Source: Rhizobiaceae bacterium
Lineage (GTDB): Bacteria; Pseudomonadota; Alphaproteobacteria; Rhizobiales; Rhizobiaceae
NCBI GenBank assembly: GCA_020628035.1
Contig: JAHDFS010000014.1
Coordinates: 1 to 39,588, forward strand
Reading direction: 5' to 3'
Length of the DNA stretch: 39,588 nucleotides
In this document: positions 1 to 7,926 of the stretch, piece after piece
Position numbering within the stretch: the first letter of the stretch is position 1
Layout of the letters: each line of letters begins with the position of its first letter
Position numbers and translations under genes: made by a program
Notes under the pieces: generated by a model
Databases searched by the model: none
What the model was told of the DNA's origin: nothing
The model's input: the letters and a program-made list of their open reading frames with translations, nothing else

Positions 1-2
1 CT

Positions 3-143
3 GATTATCCGCGATTTGCGGGTTTGTTAGTCAAAGGCCCTTCCATGGCATACGGCGGTCACCTCGACGTCTGCGGCCTATATAAGAAGGCTTTCGCCAG
101 ACTGCAAGGCATTATGGCGCATCTTTTTCACTCATTTTGTTAG
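3..143 (+). CDS. possible 3' end of a gene cut by the window edge
   Basis: A reading frame is open from the left edge for 46 codons and stops with TAG at 141-143, 11 bases before the end of the convergent penicillin-binding protein gene. The visible residues (for example KGPSMAYGGHLDVCG) do not remind me of a known family. The frame is short enough to be chance, and the only support is that it is uninterrupted and ends just before the convergent neighbour. The stop is followed by a run of seven T's without a clear hairpin. Confidence 0.25.
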   Translation, partial: DYPRFAGLLVKGPSMAYGGHLDVCGLYKKAFARLQGIMAHLFHSFC

Positions 144-154
144 TTTTTTTCAGC

Positions 155-2383
155 TTAACGACCTAATATGACATCCAAAATGGAATTTGGTCGGCCAGAA
201 TTAGAATTTTCTGTTGAACCGGTAAGTGGTTTTGCGGGGACCAAATGGTTCTGGCGAAGAGAATCACCACGGTCAAAAGCTTCTCTGGAAACTGGAATTG
301 GGATCGAACTTGTCGATTCAGAAGATGGTAAAGGCGCCAAACGATCAGTTAACTCGTCGATATTTGAACTTGGATCGCCAAAAAGTGGGGCAGGGCTAGT
401 CACGCGCGGTAAAGACGCAACCGACATGCCCTCATGCGCATGTGCCATCACAGCCTGCCAAATCTTTGCGGGAAGACCGCCACCGGTCACTTTCTTAGTT
501 GATGCGCCATCATCATTGCCAAGCCAGACACCTGCGGTCAAATTAGCAGTATAACCAACAAAAAGTGCATCTCTAAATGACTGACTGGTGCCGGTTTTGC
601 CTGCAACTTGCCAATTTGGCAATTGCGCGTTTCGTCCAGTGCCATCAGTAACAACGCTTGTCAGCATCTTATTCATTTGATTAGCGACATTTGGCGCAAG
701 TACGCGAGGTGGGTGATCAAACACATTTTCGAACAAGAGTTGGCCATCGGTCGTTGAAATCCGTTTGATAATATGCGGCGTCGCTTTAAAGCCACCATTC
801 ATAAAAGGTGCATAAGATGAGGTGAGTTCAAGCAGGGTAACCTCAGATGTCCCGAGTGCGATTGAGGCATTTGGATTAAGTTTGGCTTCAATACCCATGC
901 GTTTAGCTGTTTTGGCCACATTGCGAGGGCCAACTTGTAAAACCAGTTGTGCTGCAATGGTGTTGAGTGATTTCGATAAAGCTTCATCAAGTGTCACAGG
1001 ACCGCGATATTTTTCGTCATAATTTCGTGGTGTCCACTTGCCGATGCGCACGGGCGCGTCATTGCGGATTGAATTGGGTGTTTCACCTTGTTCAAGCGCT
1101 GCGGTGTAAACAAAAGGCTTAAAGGCAGAACCAGGCTGGCGTAATGCTTCGCTGGCACGGTCAAATTGGCTTGTTGCATAGTTTCGACCACCGATCAAAA
1201 CCTGGATTGCGCCACCTGCATCAATAGCAACAATTGCGCCCTCTTTAACGTTAAATTTCGCACCGTTCTTTTCAAGTGTGGTGCGAAGTACTTGCTCTGC
1301 ATTCTTTTGCAACTCAAAATCAAGTGTTGTTTCGATGACAAGATCTTCTTTAACGTCTCCAATAAGCGCTTTAAGATCATCCATCACACGGTCTGCAGCA
1401 AAGTTTTCCGAGCCTGTCCAATAGCTTTTTGCGCGCGTTTGCGGTTGGGTAAGTGCAGTTGTTGCCTCGCGGTCATCAATAAACCCAGCCCGTTGCATGG
1501 CGCCCAAAACCACCTGACCACGCTCTTCTGCAAGATCAGGATTTCGCGCGGGAGAAAGACGAGAGGGTGCTTTTAACAGCCCGGCTAAAAGGGCTGCTTC
1601 CGCAAGATTGACCTCTTTGGCGGGTTTTTGGAAATAACGACGTGCGGCAGCTTCAACACCATAAGCACCTGATCCAAAATACACCCGGTTGAGATACATC
1701 TCCAAAATCTGATCTTTGGTGAAATTATGCTCTAGCCAGAATGCGAGAAGGACTTCCTGTACTTTTCGTTCAAGCGTGCGATCGGGTGAAAGGAACAGGT
1801 TTTTTGCAAGTTGCTGAGTGAGCGTTGAGCCACCCTGTACTGTTCGCCCGGCAACGAGGTTTGAATACATAGCTCGGGCAAGACCAATCGGATCAATGCC
1901 AAAATGGCTATAAAAACGCCGGTCTTCAATTGCGATAACAGCTTGAGGGATATAAGGCGACATGTCGCTCAAAAAGAGCGCTTGTCCGCCTGTGATGCCT
2001 CGATTGGCAATCACCTGGCCATCATAAGACATGATCTGCACATTGGGTGGTCGTTGCGGTACGTCCCACGTCTTAGCGCTTGGCATTTTTGCACCATAAA
2101 AGGCAAAAATACTGCCAATGCCAATGGCGCCCCAAATGCCAAGCACAAAACACCAATAAACCGAAGATTTGAAAAAACGAACGAGAAGGCTGGGCTTTTG
2201 CGCTTTACCGCGTGCAGATTTTGTCTGGCGACGTTTTGAACCCGATCGCGATTTAGCCTTGGTTTTTGCCGCGCTATTTGATTTCCGCTGAGATTTGCCA
2301 GTCGTCTTTGCCTTTGATTTTGAAGGATTTTTCAACTGAAAACTCGGTTCAACCCGTGTTTTTGCTTTTTTCTTACTGGCCAT
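155..2383 (-). CDS. class A penicillin-binding protein (PBP1A/1B-type transglycosylase/transpeptidase)
   Basis: Bifunctional peptidoglycan synthase acting at the outer face of the inner membrane. The N terminus is a Lys/Ser/Arg-rich cytoplasmic tail of about 60 residues, followed by one membrane anchor (about residues 74-97). The glycosyltransferase (GT51) domain carries EDRRFYSHFGID with the catalytic Glu near residue 153 and the QGGSTLTQQLAKN motif near 183. The transpeptidase domain has all three motifs: SAFK (Ser about 419), SLN (about 472) and KTGT (about 596). The tail is Ser/Pro-rich. I place the start at ATG 2383 (MASKKK, 742 aa); a TTG seven codons upstream (2404) is also in frame, and neither has a strong ribosome site. 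It is the last of three minus-strand genes (dipeptidase, LRR protein, PBP). A TTAA-N7-TTAA site lies 59-73 bases upstream. I cannot assign the exact paralogue (PbpC, MrcA or other). Confidence 0.93.
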   Translation of the reverse strand: MASKKKAKTRVEPSFQLKNPSKSKAKTTGKSQRKSNSAAKTKAKSRSGSKRRQTKSARGKAQKPSLLVRFFKSSVYWCFVLGIWGAIGIGSIFAFYGAKMPSAKTWDVPQRPPNVQIMSYDGQVIANRGITGGQALFLSDMSPYIPQAVIAIEDRRFYSHFGIDPIGLARAMYSNLVAGRTVQGGSTLTQQLAKNLFLSPDRTLERKVQEVLLAFWLEHNFTKDQILEMYLNRVYFGSGAYGVEAAARRYFQKPAKEVNLAEAALLAGLLKAPSRLSPARNPDLAEERGQVVLGAMQRAGFIDDREATTALTQPQTRAKSYWTGSENFAADRVMDDLKALIGDVKEDLVIETTLDFELQKNAEQVLRTTLEKNGAKFNVKEGAIVAIDAGGAIQVLIGGRNYATSQFDRASEALRQPGSAFKPFVYTAALEQGETPNSIRNDAPVRIGKWTPRNYDEKYRGPVTLDEALSKSLNTIAAQLVLQVGPRNVAKTAKRMGIEAKLNPNASIALGTSEVTLLELTSSYAPFMNGGFKATPHIIKRISTTDGQLLFENVFDHPPRVLAPNVANQMNKMLTSVVTDGTGRNAQLPNWQVAGKTGTSQSFRDALFVGYTANLTAGVWLGNDDGASTKKVTGGGLPAKIWQAVMAHAHEGMSVASLPRVTSPAPLFGDPSSNIDELTDRLAPLPSSESTSSIPIPVSREAFDRGDSLRQNHLVPAKPLTGSTENSNSGRPNSILDVILGR

Positions 2384-2441
2384 AGCTTCGCAGATTACCG
2401 TCAATACGCATTACAATTTGAGCCAATTTATACGATTGTTT

Positions 2442-2456
2442 TTAAGGGGAGGTTAA
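2442..2456. promoter_or_regulatory. candidate CtrA-type site TTAA-N7-TTAA
   Basis: TTAAGGGGAGGTTAA matches the spaced TTAA-N7-TTAA consensus bound by the cell-cycle regulator CtrA in alphaproteobacteria. A third TTAA follows at 2465-2468 with an 8-base spacing. The site lies in the gap between the LRR gene and the PBP gene, 59 bases upstream of the PBP start, where CtrA control of a cell-wall gene would make sense. Two 4-mers at fixed spacing are weak evidence by themselves. Confidence 0.35.
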
Positions 2457-2482
2457 GCCTGGTGTTAACCATCTTAGTGTTT

Positions 2483-3160
2483 TCATCCTTGAATAGCCTT
2501 AAAGACGCTTTTCCATTCAAATGTTTCCAAAAAGCGATCCAGTGTAACGCGCGACAAATAGAGCTTTCCCGGCATGTAATTCTGCCGAAATGCACTTCCG
2601 CCACCAAGTTCATCGATATCTTTTTCCAAGTCTCGAAAACAGCCTTGAGATCCATCGATTGAATAACTCTTATAAAGGTTCAACCAATTAAGTTTCGCAA
2701 CGTTTTTCAAAGGGCAGAGGGATTGAATAAATGTCCGATCCATCTGTAATCGATCTAAGTTTTCCAAATCTGAAAGCGAAGTGAGATCAGATATGCGCGT
2801 TGCCCCAATATCCAATGATTGAAGGGTCTTAATGTCAGCGATTGATGAAATGTCATCAATGCGTGTCTGCCGCATGTTTAAGTGTTTTAATTCATTGAAA
2901 GAATTTACATTTTCAAGATCAACAATCCGCGTTTGACTTATGTCTAAGCGCGTTAAATTTTCAATCCTATAAGCATTTTCTGGAATAGATGTGAGATAGG
3001 CAAATTCACTCAAATCGAGGACATTTGCTCCCCTCTCGATTGTCTCAATAGTTTTTTGATCCGCCAAGTGATAATCCTTCGCAGAAAGTGCGAAGGCATA
3101 TAGTTTTGGCAGCAGAAATACAAAAAGCAGGAATAAAATGGCTGCACTGAATTTTTTCAC
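2483..3160 (-). CDS. secreted leucine-rich-repeat protein, unknown function
   Basis: A 225-residue protein starting with GTG and carrying a hydrophobic export signal (about residues 4-26). Residues from about 46 to 160 form at least four tandem leucine-rich repeats of 22-23 residues on the pattern LxxLxIxxTRIxDLxxLxxL, of the SDS22/internalin-like sort; the phrase TRI(V/D/S)D(L/I) recurs three times. A Cys-containing segment (about 145-170) may cap the repeat stack, and the last 40 residues are not repeated. Such folds bind other proteins, so a periplasmic or surface binding role is likely, but no partner can be named. The start is 6 bases after the stop of the dipeptidase gene, which suggests co-transcription. 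No catalytic motif is visible. Confidence 0.8.
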   Translation of the reverse strand: MKKFSAAILFLLFVFLLPKLYAFALSAKDYHLADQKTIETIERGANVLDLSEFAYLTSIPENAYRIENLTRLDISQTRIVDLENVNSFNELKHLNMRQTRIDDISSIADIKTLQSLDIGATRISDLTSLSDLENLDRLQMDRTFIQSLCPLKNVAKLNWLNLYKSYSIDGSQGCFRDLEKDIDELGGGSAFRQNYMPGKLYLSRVTLDRFLETFEWKSVFKAIQG

Positions 3161-3166
3161 GAAATT

Positions 3167-4555
3167 TTAGTTCCCGCTGAGTTCATGCAAAATTCGGATC
3201 CAGGAGCGGATACCTTTGTGAAATGAATTGAGCTCGTATTTCTCATTGGGTGAATGTAGCTGGTCGTCTGCAAGGCCAAATCCAACTAGCAATGAGTCCA
3301 TGCCCAAAAAGGTTTGAAAATCACCCACAATTGGGATGGAGCCGCCACCACCAACAAGCACAGCTGGCTTTGGCCATTCATCCGATAAGGCGGACATTGC
3401 TTTTTTAATCAACGGCGAATCGTAAGAGAGTTGTATGCCGCCTGATGCACCATGTTCTTTAAAACTTGCGGTACAATCGCTTGGCAGGCGATCATTGACG
3501 AATTTTCGAAATGCAACACGTAATTTATCCGGATCCTGCTTTCCTACGAGGCGGAATGAGATTTTTGCGCTCGCCTCAGCGGGGATCACGGTTTTAAAGC
3601 CATCATCTGTATAGCCGCCAATAATGCCGTTAATTTCAGCCGTGGGCCGCGCCCAGGTAAGTTCTTTATATGAACGGCCTTTCTCGCCAAAATTCTCACT
3701 CAAGCCAATCTCGCCCAAGAAATCTTGATCCGATTGTCCCAACCCCTTCCACATTTCTTTGATATGGTCGGGTGTTTCTTCAACGCCTTCATAAAAGCCG
3801 TCAATCGTAATGCGGCCGTCTGCATCGTGAATATCGCCAATTATGCGTGATAAAATCGTAATGGGATTGGCAGCAGATCCGCCATAAAGGCCTGAATGCA
3901 AATCGCGATCTGCGGCATGAATGGTGACTTCCTCACCCAATAAACCGCGCAAACTGGTCGGAATGGCAGGTGTTTGTTTGTCCCACATGCCAGTGTCACA
4001 AACGAGGGCAAAATCCGCTTTTAGCTCGTCTTTATGACTTTCCAAAAATGGCTGCAAACTAGGCGAACCTGATTCTTCCTCACCCTCAAATAAAATCACG
4101 ATATTGCAGGGGAGTTTACCGGCGGTTTCTTTATACGCACGGCACGCTTCGACAAATGTCATTAACTGGCCTTTGTCATCGCTGGTGCCGCGTCCGGTGA
4201 TCACCTTACTGCCATTGCGTTCTTGGATTTTTGGATCGAACGGATCATCATCCCAAAGCTCAATTGGATCAACAGGTTGGACGTCGTAGTGACCATAAAA
4301 CAATACATGTGGGGCATCCTCCCCGGCGCCATTATAGTGCCCGACTACCATGGGATGTCCACTTGTTGGACGCACAGAAGCCTCAAAGCCTAAAGTATTT
4401 AAATAATCAGATAGATAAGTTCCAGCCCGCTGGCATTCATCCTTATATTCAGGATCGGTTGAAATCGACGGAATTTTGACAAGCTCAAATAAAGTCTCAA
4501 GGCTTGATGGCAAATTCTCGTCTGCGGCTGAAAGGGCTGTTTCCAATTGTGACAT
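3167..4555 (-). CDS. M20 family zinc dipeptidase
   Basis: Metallopeptidase of the M20 (ArgE/DapE/carnosinase-like) family, probably a cytoplasmic dipeptidase. Visible metal and catalytic motifs are GHYDVQP (His about 89, Asp about 91), GRGTSDDKG (about 121-129), EGEEESGS (about 157-164), a downstream CDTGMWD, and HSPNEKYE near the C terminus, which supplies the last metal-binding His. The dimerisation (lid) domain lies between about residues 205 and 330. I chose ATG 4555 (MSQLE, 462 aa) because it has a GGAG ribosome site about ten bases upstream; an in-frame ATG nine codons earlier (4582) has none. It is the first gene of the minus-strand group and lies just beyond the terminator of the small RNA, so it probably has its own promoter. 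The physiological substrate cannot be read from the sequence. Confidence 0.92.
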   Translation of the reverse strand: MSQLETALSAADENLPSSLETLFELVKIPSISTDPEYKDECQRAGTYLSDYLNTLGFEASVRPTSGHPMVVGHYNGAGEDAPHVLFYGHYDVQPVDPIELWDDDPFDPKIQERNGSKVITGRGTSDDKGQLMTFVEACRAYKETAGKLPCNIVILFEGEEESGSPSLQPFLESHKDELKADFALVCDTGMWDKQTPAIPTSLRGLLGEEVTIHAADRDLHSGLYGGSAANPITILSRIIGDIHDADGRITIDGFYEGVEETPDHIKEMWKGLGQSDQDFLGEIGLSENFGEKGRSYKELTWARPTAEINGIIGGYTDDGFKTVIPAEASAKISFRLVGKQDPDKLRVAFRKFVNDRLPSDCTASFKEHGASGGIQLSYDSPLIKKAMSALSDEWPKPAVLVGGGGSIPIVGDFQTFLGMDSLLVGFGLADDQLHSPNEKYELNSFHKGIRSWIRILHELSGN

Positions 4556-4618
4556 GTTGTGGCTCCGGCATAAGATCGGCATGATTTAATTTCTATGCAG
4601 GTTTAAAGAGCTTTCTTG

Positions 4619-4755
4619 AAAAAGAAAAGCCACCATAACCGGAGGGGGGAGGTCATGGTGGCTGTGTTATTTGAGCCAAGCCCGGAGGGGATAGGGATTG
4701 GCTCGTCTATCTAGTGTGGCAGGGGAACCGTAACTAGACAGCGGCTTGTTTGCGC
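4619..4755 (-). ncRNA. candidate trans-acting small RNA with three anti-Shine-Dalgarno hairpin loops (alpha-r14/NfeR-like)
   Basis: Read on the minus strand, three hairpins follow in a row. HP1 (4738-4710) has TCTAGT/ACTAGA arms and TTCCCCTG in the loop. HP2 (4704-4673) has GAGCCAA/TTGGCTC plus an inner CCC/GGG and a 10-nt loop TATCCCCTCC. HP3 (4662-4629) has GCCACCAT/ATGGTGGC extended by ACC/GGT, a 10-nt loop TCCCCCCTCC, and is followed directly by TTTTCTTTTT, a Rho-independent terminator. Both 10-nt loops carry CCCCTCC, complementary to a strong ribosome-binding site. A TATATT at 4766-4761 could be the -10 box, giving a start near 4755; no clean -35 is seen, so the 5' end is approximate. 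The shape and loop content resemble the alphaproteobacterial alpha-r14 (Smr14C/NfeR) sRNAs known from rhizobia, but the loop is not the exact CCUCCUCCC I remember, so this may be a divergent member or an analogue. Confidence 0.7.
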
Positions 4756-4766
4756 CGGTGAATATA

Positions 4767-4971
4767 AAATGGGTGGTGAAAACGGCGAAACAATGGCCAT
4801 ACTATTAATTATTTGTAACATTTATGTGATGCTACCCACACCAATTGATTCGTATTGTATAAGCTGTGAACAGCACATTGCTTCTGACTGATTTAAAATA
4901 ATTTCAAAGAGTGGCGTTGAAAACATCATTCTAAGATAGACCTTGCTAACGCATCAGGTTAAATATTGATC
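4767..4971. other. intergenic region between the sRNA promoter and polA
   Basis: AT-rich spacer that should carry the sRNA promoter (leftward) and the polA promoter (rightward). I see no convincing -35/-10 pair for polA, no hairpin and no coding frame. An AGG at 4956-4958 is the only candidate ribosome site for polA; it is spaced better for the TTG at 4966 than for the ATG at 4972. Confidence 0.4.
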
Positions 4972-7902
4972 ATGAAAAAAGGTGATCATTTATTCCTCGT
5001 CGATGGCTCAGGTTATATTTTCCGAGCTTATCATGCCCTTCCAGCTTTAACGCGCAAATCAGATGGTTTGCCCGTTGGTGCCGTATCTGGATTTTGCAAT
5101 ATGCTGTGGAAGCTTGTGTCTTCCGCGCGTGATGAAAATGATGGGGTTACACCCACGCATTTTGCAGTGATTTTTGATCACTCATCCAAGACATTTCGCA
5201 ATGAATTATATCCTGAATATAAGGCCAATCGCGATGCGCCGCCGGAAGATTTGCGCCCGCAATTTGGCTTGATCCGTCAGGCAACGCGCGCCTTTAATCT
5301 GCCTTGCATCGACAAGGAAGGCTTTGAGGCCGATGATATCATCGCCACCTACGCACGTCAGTGTCGTGAAGCTGGTGCAGATTGTACGATCATTTCATCA
5401 GATAAAGATCTTATGCAGCTTGTTGGTGATCAGGTCTTCATGCACGATACGATGAAAAATCGCCATATTCGCGTCCCCGAAGTGATCGAAAAATGGGGTG
5501 TGCCACCTGAAAAAATGATTGATCTGCAGGCTTTGGCGGGTGATTCGGTCGATAACGTCCCCGGCGTGCCCGGCATTGGGCCAAAAACAGCGGCGCAACT
5601 TCTCGAGCAATTTGGAGATCTCGATACGCTGCTTGAGCGTGCTGGTGAGATCAAGCAAAACAAACGCCGCGAAAATCTGATTGAATTTGCTGATAATGCG
5701 CGAATTTCACGTGAACTGGTGAAATTACGCGATGATGTTGAGATGGACATCGATCTTGATGGATTGTTCTTAGAGGGTCCAGATGGCCCAAAACTCATCA
5801 GCTATCTCAAAGCGATGGAATTCACCACTTTAACCAAGCGTGTGGCTGAAGCCACCGATAGTGATGCAAGCGCGATTGAACCCGCTGAACTGACCATTGA
5901 ATGGGAAAATGCCCGAGGGCCGGATCTTGATCGGGCAGCAGATGGTGATGACGAAGCTTCAGAAGGCACAGATTGTGATGCAACAGCTCAGAATCTTGTT
6001 AATGCTCGGGCTGCAAAACTGGCTGATGCTAAAATTGACCACAGTTCTTACGAAACCATTCGGGATTTAGCCCAATTAGATGCATGGGTGGCAGCCGTTC
6101 GAGACAAGGGCATTGTCGCTTTTGATACTGAAACCACATCTTTGCATGCGATGCAGGCTGAACTTGTTGGTTTTTCGCTGGCCTATTTCGACGGCAAAGA
6201 CAGCGATTTAAACGTTAAAGCCTGTTACGTGCCGTTAACGCATAAAAGCGGAAGCGGCGATTTGCTCGGCGGTGGTCTCGTCGAAGATCAGGTTGATTTT
6301 GATGAAGCTCTAAAGCGCCTAAAAGATGTGCTCGAAGACACCTCGATTTTAAAGATCGCGCAAAATCTCAAATATGACATGCTAGTGTTGAACCAGCTCA
6401 ATATCGATGTGAAATCTTTTGATGACACGATGTTGATCTCTTATGTTTTGGATGCAGGCGTGGGTAATCATGGCATGGATGCGCTGTCAGATCGCTGGCT
6501 CGGACATCAACCCATTCCCTATAAGGAAGTCGCAGGCACTGGGAAATCTGCCATCACATTTGATATGGTTGATATCGACAAAGCAACGGCCTATGCCGCA
6601 GAAGATGCTGATATTACATTACGCCTTTGGCATGTGCTCAAGCCGCGTTTGGTCGCAGAAGGCCTGGTCTCGGTTTATGAGCGCTTAGAGCGACCACTGG
6701 TACCTGTGCTCGTCAATATGGAAGCACGTGGTATCTCTGTTGATCGACAGATCCTATCGCGTTTGTCTGGTGAATTAGCGCAAGGTGCAGCCGGGCTAGA
6801 GGCTGAAATTTATGAGTTGGCAGGTGAGAATTTTAATGTTGGCTCTCCCAAGCAATTGGGCGAGATTCTCTTTGGCAAAATGGCACTTCCAGGCGGGACA
6901 AAAACCAAATCAGGACAATGGTCAACATCGGCGCAAAAGCTTGAGGATCTGGCAGCAGAAGGCCATGAATTACCGCGCAAGATTGTTGATTGGCGCCAGT
7001 TAAGCAAGCTCAAATCAACCTATACCGATGCTTTGCCAAATCATATCCATCCACAAACACAGCGCGTTCATACCTCTTATGCGATGGCTTCGACCACGAC
7101 AGGACGATTGTCGTCCAATGATCCAAACCTGCAGAATATCCCGGTTCGAACGGCCGAAGGTCGCAAGATTAGAACGGCTTTTGTTCCAGAAGCTGGCAAT
7201 ACGCTCATCTCAGCTGACTATAGCCAGATTGAATTGCGGGTCTTAGCTCATGTCGCCGATATTGATGCGCTTAAAAAAGCATTTGCTGATGGGATTGATA
7301 TTCACGCCATGACGGCATCCGAAATGTTTGGTGTTCCAGTAGAGGGCATGCCAAGTGAAATTCGCCGCAATGCAAAGGCCATCAACTTTGGAATTATTTA
7401 TGGCATTTCCGGCTTTGGTCTTGCTAATCAATTGGGCATTTCGCGGTCTGAAGCCAGCGATTATATCAAGACCTATTTTGAGCGTTTTCCAGGCATTAAA
7501 GACTATATGGAAAACACCAAAGCTTTGGCGCGTGATCAGGGTTATGTGGAAACCATTTTTGGTCGCCGCATCAATTATCCAGATATTAAATCATCTAACC
7601 ATCAGGTGCGCGCCTTTAACGAACGCGCCGCAATTAATGCGCCAATTCAGGGTTCTGCTGCAGATATTATCCGTCGCGCCATGGTGCGAATGGATGACGC
7701 GTTGGCTGCAGCCAATCTTGGGGCCAAAATGCTGCTGCAAGTGCATGATGAATTGATTTTTGAAACCGCGCAATCAGAAGCGGACGCAACAATTGAGCTT
7801 GTCAAGGATATCATGGAAAATGCGGCTATGCCGGCTTTGTCAATGTCTGTTCCATTGCAAGTTGATGCGCGTGCGGCTGATAATTGGGATGAAGCGCATT
7901 AG
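4972..7902 (+). CDS. polA: DNA polymerase I
   Basis: Repair and Okazaki-fragment polymerase of about 976 residues with all three classical domains. Residues about 5-290 form the 5'-3' exonuclease (FEADDIIATYA, SSDKDLMQL, the helix-hairpin-helix GVPGIGPKTAAQLL). A variable acidic linker (about 290-355) leads to the 3'-5' exonuclease, whose first motif is FDTETTSL near 384, so proofreading looks intact. The polymerase domain has motif A DYSQIELR (about 749), motif B RRNAKAINFGIIYG (about 797) and motif C QVHDE (about 922). The start is ATG 4972 or the in-frame TTG at 4966, which is better spaced from an AGG ribosome site. It leads a rightward group with hrpB and actS; the gap to hrpB is only 24 bases. 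Confidence 0.98.
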   Translation: MKKGDHLFLVDGSGYIFRAYHALPALTRKSDGLPVGAVSGFCNMLWKLVSSARDENDGVTPTHFAVIFDHSSKTFRNELYPEYKANRDAPPEDLRPQFGLIRQATRAFNLPCIDKEGFEADDIIATYARQCREAGADCTIISSDKDLMQLVGDQVFMHDTMKNRHIRVPEVIEKWGVPPEKMIDLQALAGDSVDNVPGVPGIGPKTAAQLLEQFGDLDTLLERAGEIKQNKRRENLIEFADNARISRELVKLRDDVEMDIDLDGLFLEGPDGPKLISYLKAMEFTTLTKRVAEATDSDASAIEPAELTIEWENARGPDLDRAADGDDEASEGTDCDATAQNLVNARAAKLADAKIDHSSYETIRDLAQLDAWVAAVRDKGIVAFDTETTSLHAMQAELVGFSLAYFDGKDSDLNVKACYVPLTHKSGSGDLLGGGLVEDQVDFDEALKRLKDVLEDTSILKIAQNLKYDMLVLNQLNIDVKSFDDTMLISYVLDAGVGNHGMDALSDRWLGHQPIPYKEVAGTGKSAITFDMVDIDKATAYAAEDADITLRLWHVLKPRLVAEGLVSVYERLERPLVPVLVNMEARGISVDRQILSRLSGELAQGAAGLEAEIYELAGENFNVGSPKQLGEILFGKMALPGGTKTKSGQWSTSAQKLEDLAAEGHELPRKIVDWRQLSKLKSTYTDALPNHIHPQTQRVHTSYAMASTTTGRLSSNDPNLQNIPVRTAEGRKIRTAFVPEAGNTLISADYSQIELRVLAHVADIDALKKAFADGIDIHAMTASEMFGVPVEGMPSEIRRNAKAINFGIIYGISGFGLANQLGISRSEASDYIKTYFERFPGIKDYMENTKALARDQGYVETIFGRRINYPDIKSSNHQVRAFNERAAINAPIQGSAADIIRRAMVRMDDALAAANLGAKMLLQVHDELIFETAQSEADATIELVKDIMENAAMPALSMSVPLQVDARAADNWDEAH

Positions 7903-7926
7903 AGCATGGCTTGATTGGAAGATTCC

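Noticed and set aside
168-554. 128-codon plus-strand frame
   Set aside because: Entirely opposite the C-terminal coding region of the PBP gene; no ribosome site and no family-like content.
1166-1576. 136-codon plus-strand frame
   Set aside because: Antisense to the PBP transpeptidase region; Cys-rich composition reflects the complement of the real codons.
4655-4714. A 19-codon plus-strand frame (MVAVLFEPSPEG...) with a strong GGAGG ribosome site inside the sRNA region
   Set aside because: The G-rich 'ribosome site' is the complement of the hairpin loop, the frame is made of hairpin arms, and the T-run terminator is on the other strand; a minus-strand RNA explains all features at once. A leader peptide for polA is not excluded but less likely.
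7141-7160. tRNA-like GGTTCGAAC
   Set aside because: Inside the polA coding sequence, with no acceptor stem or anticodon arm around it.
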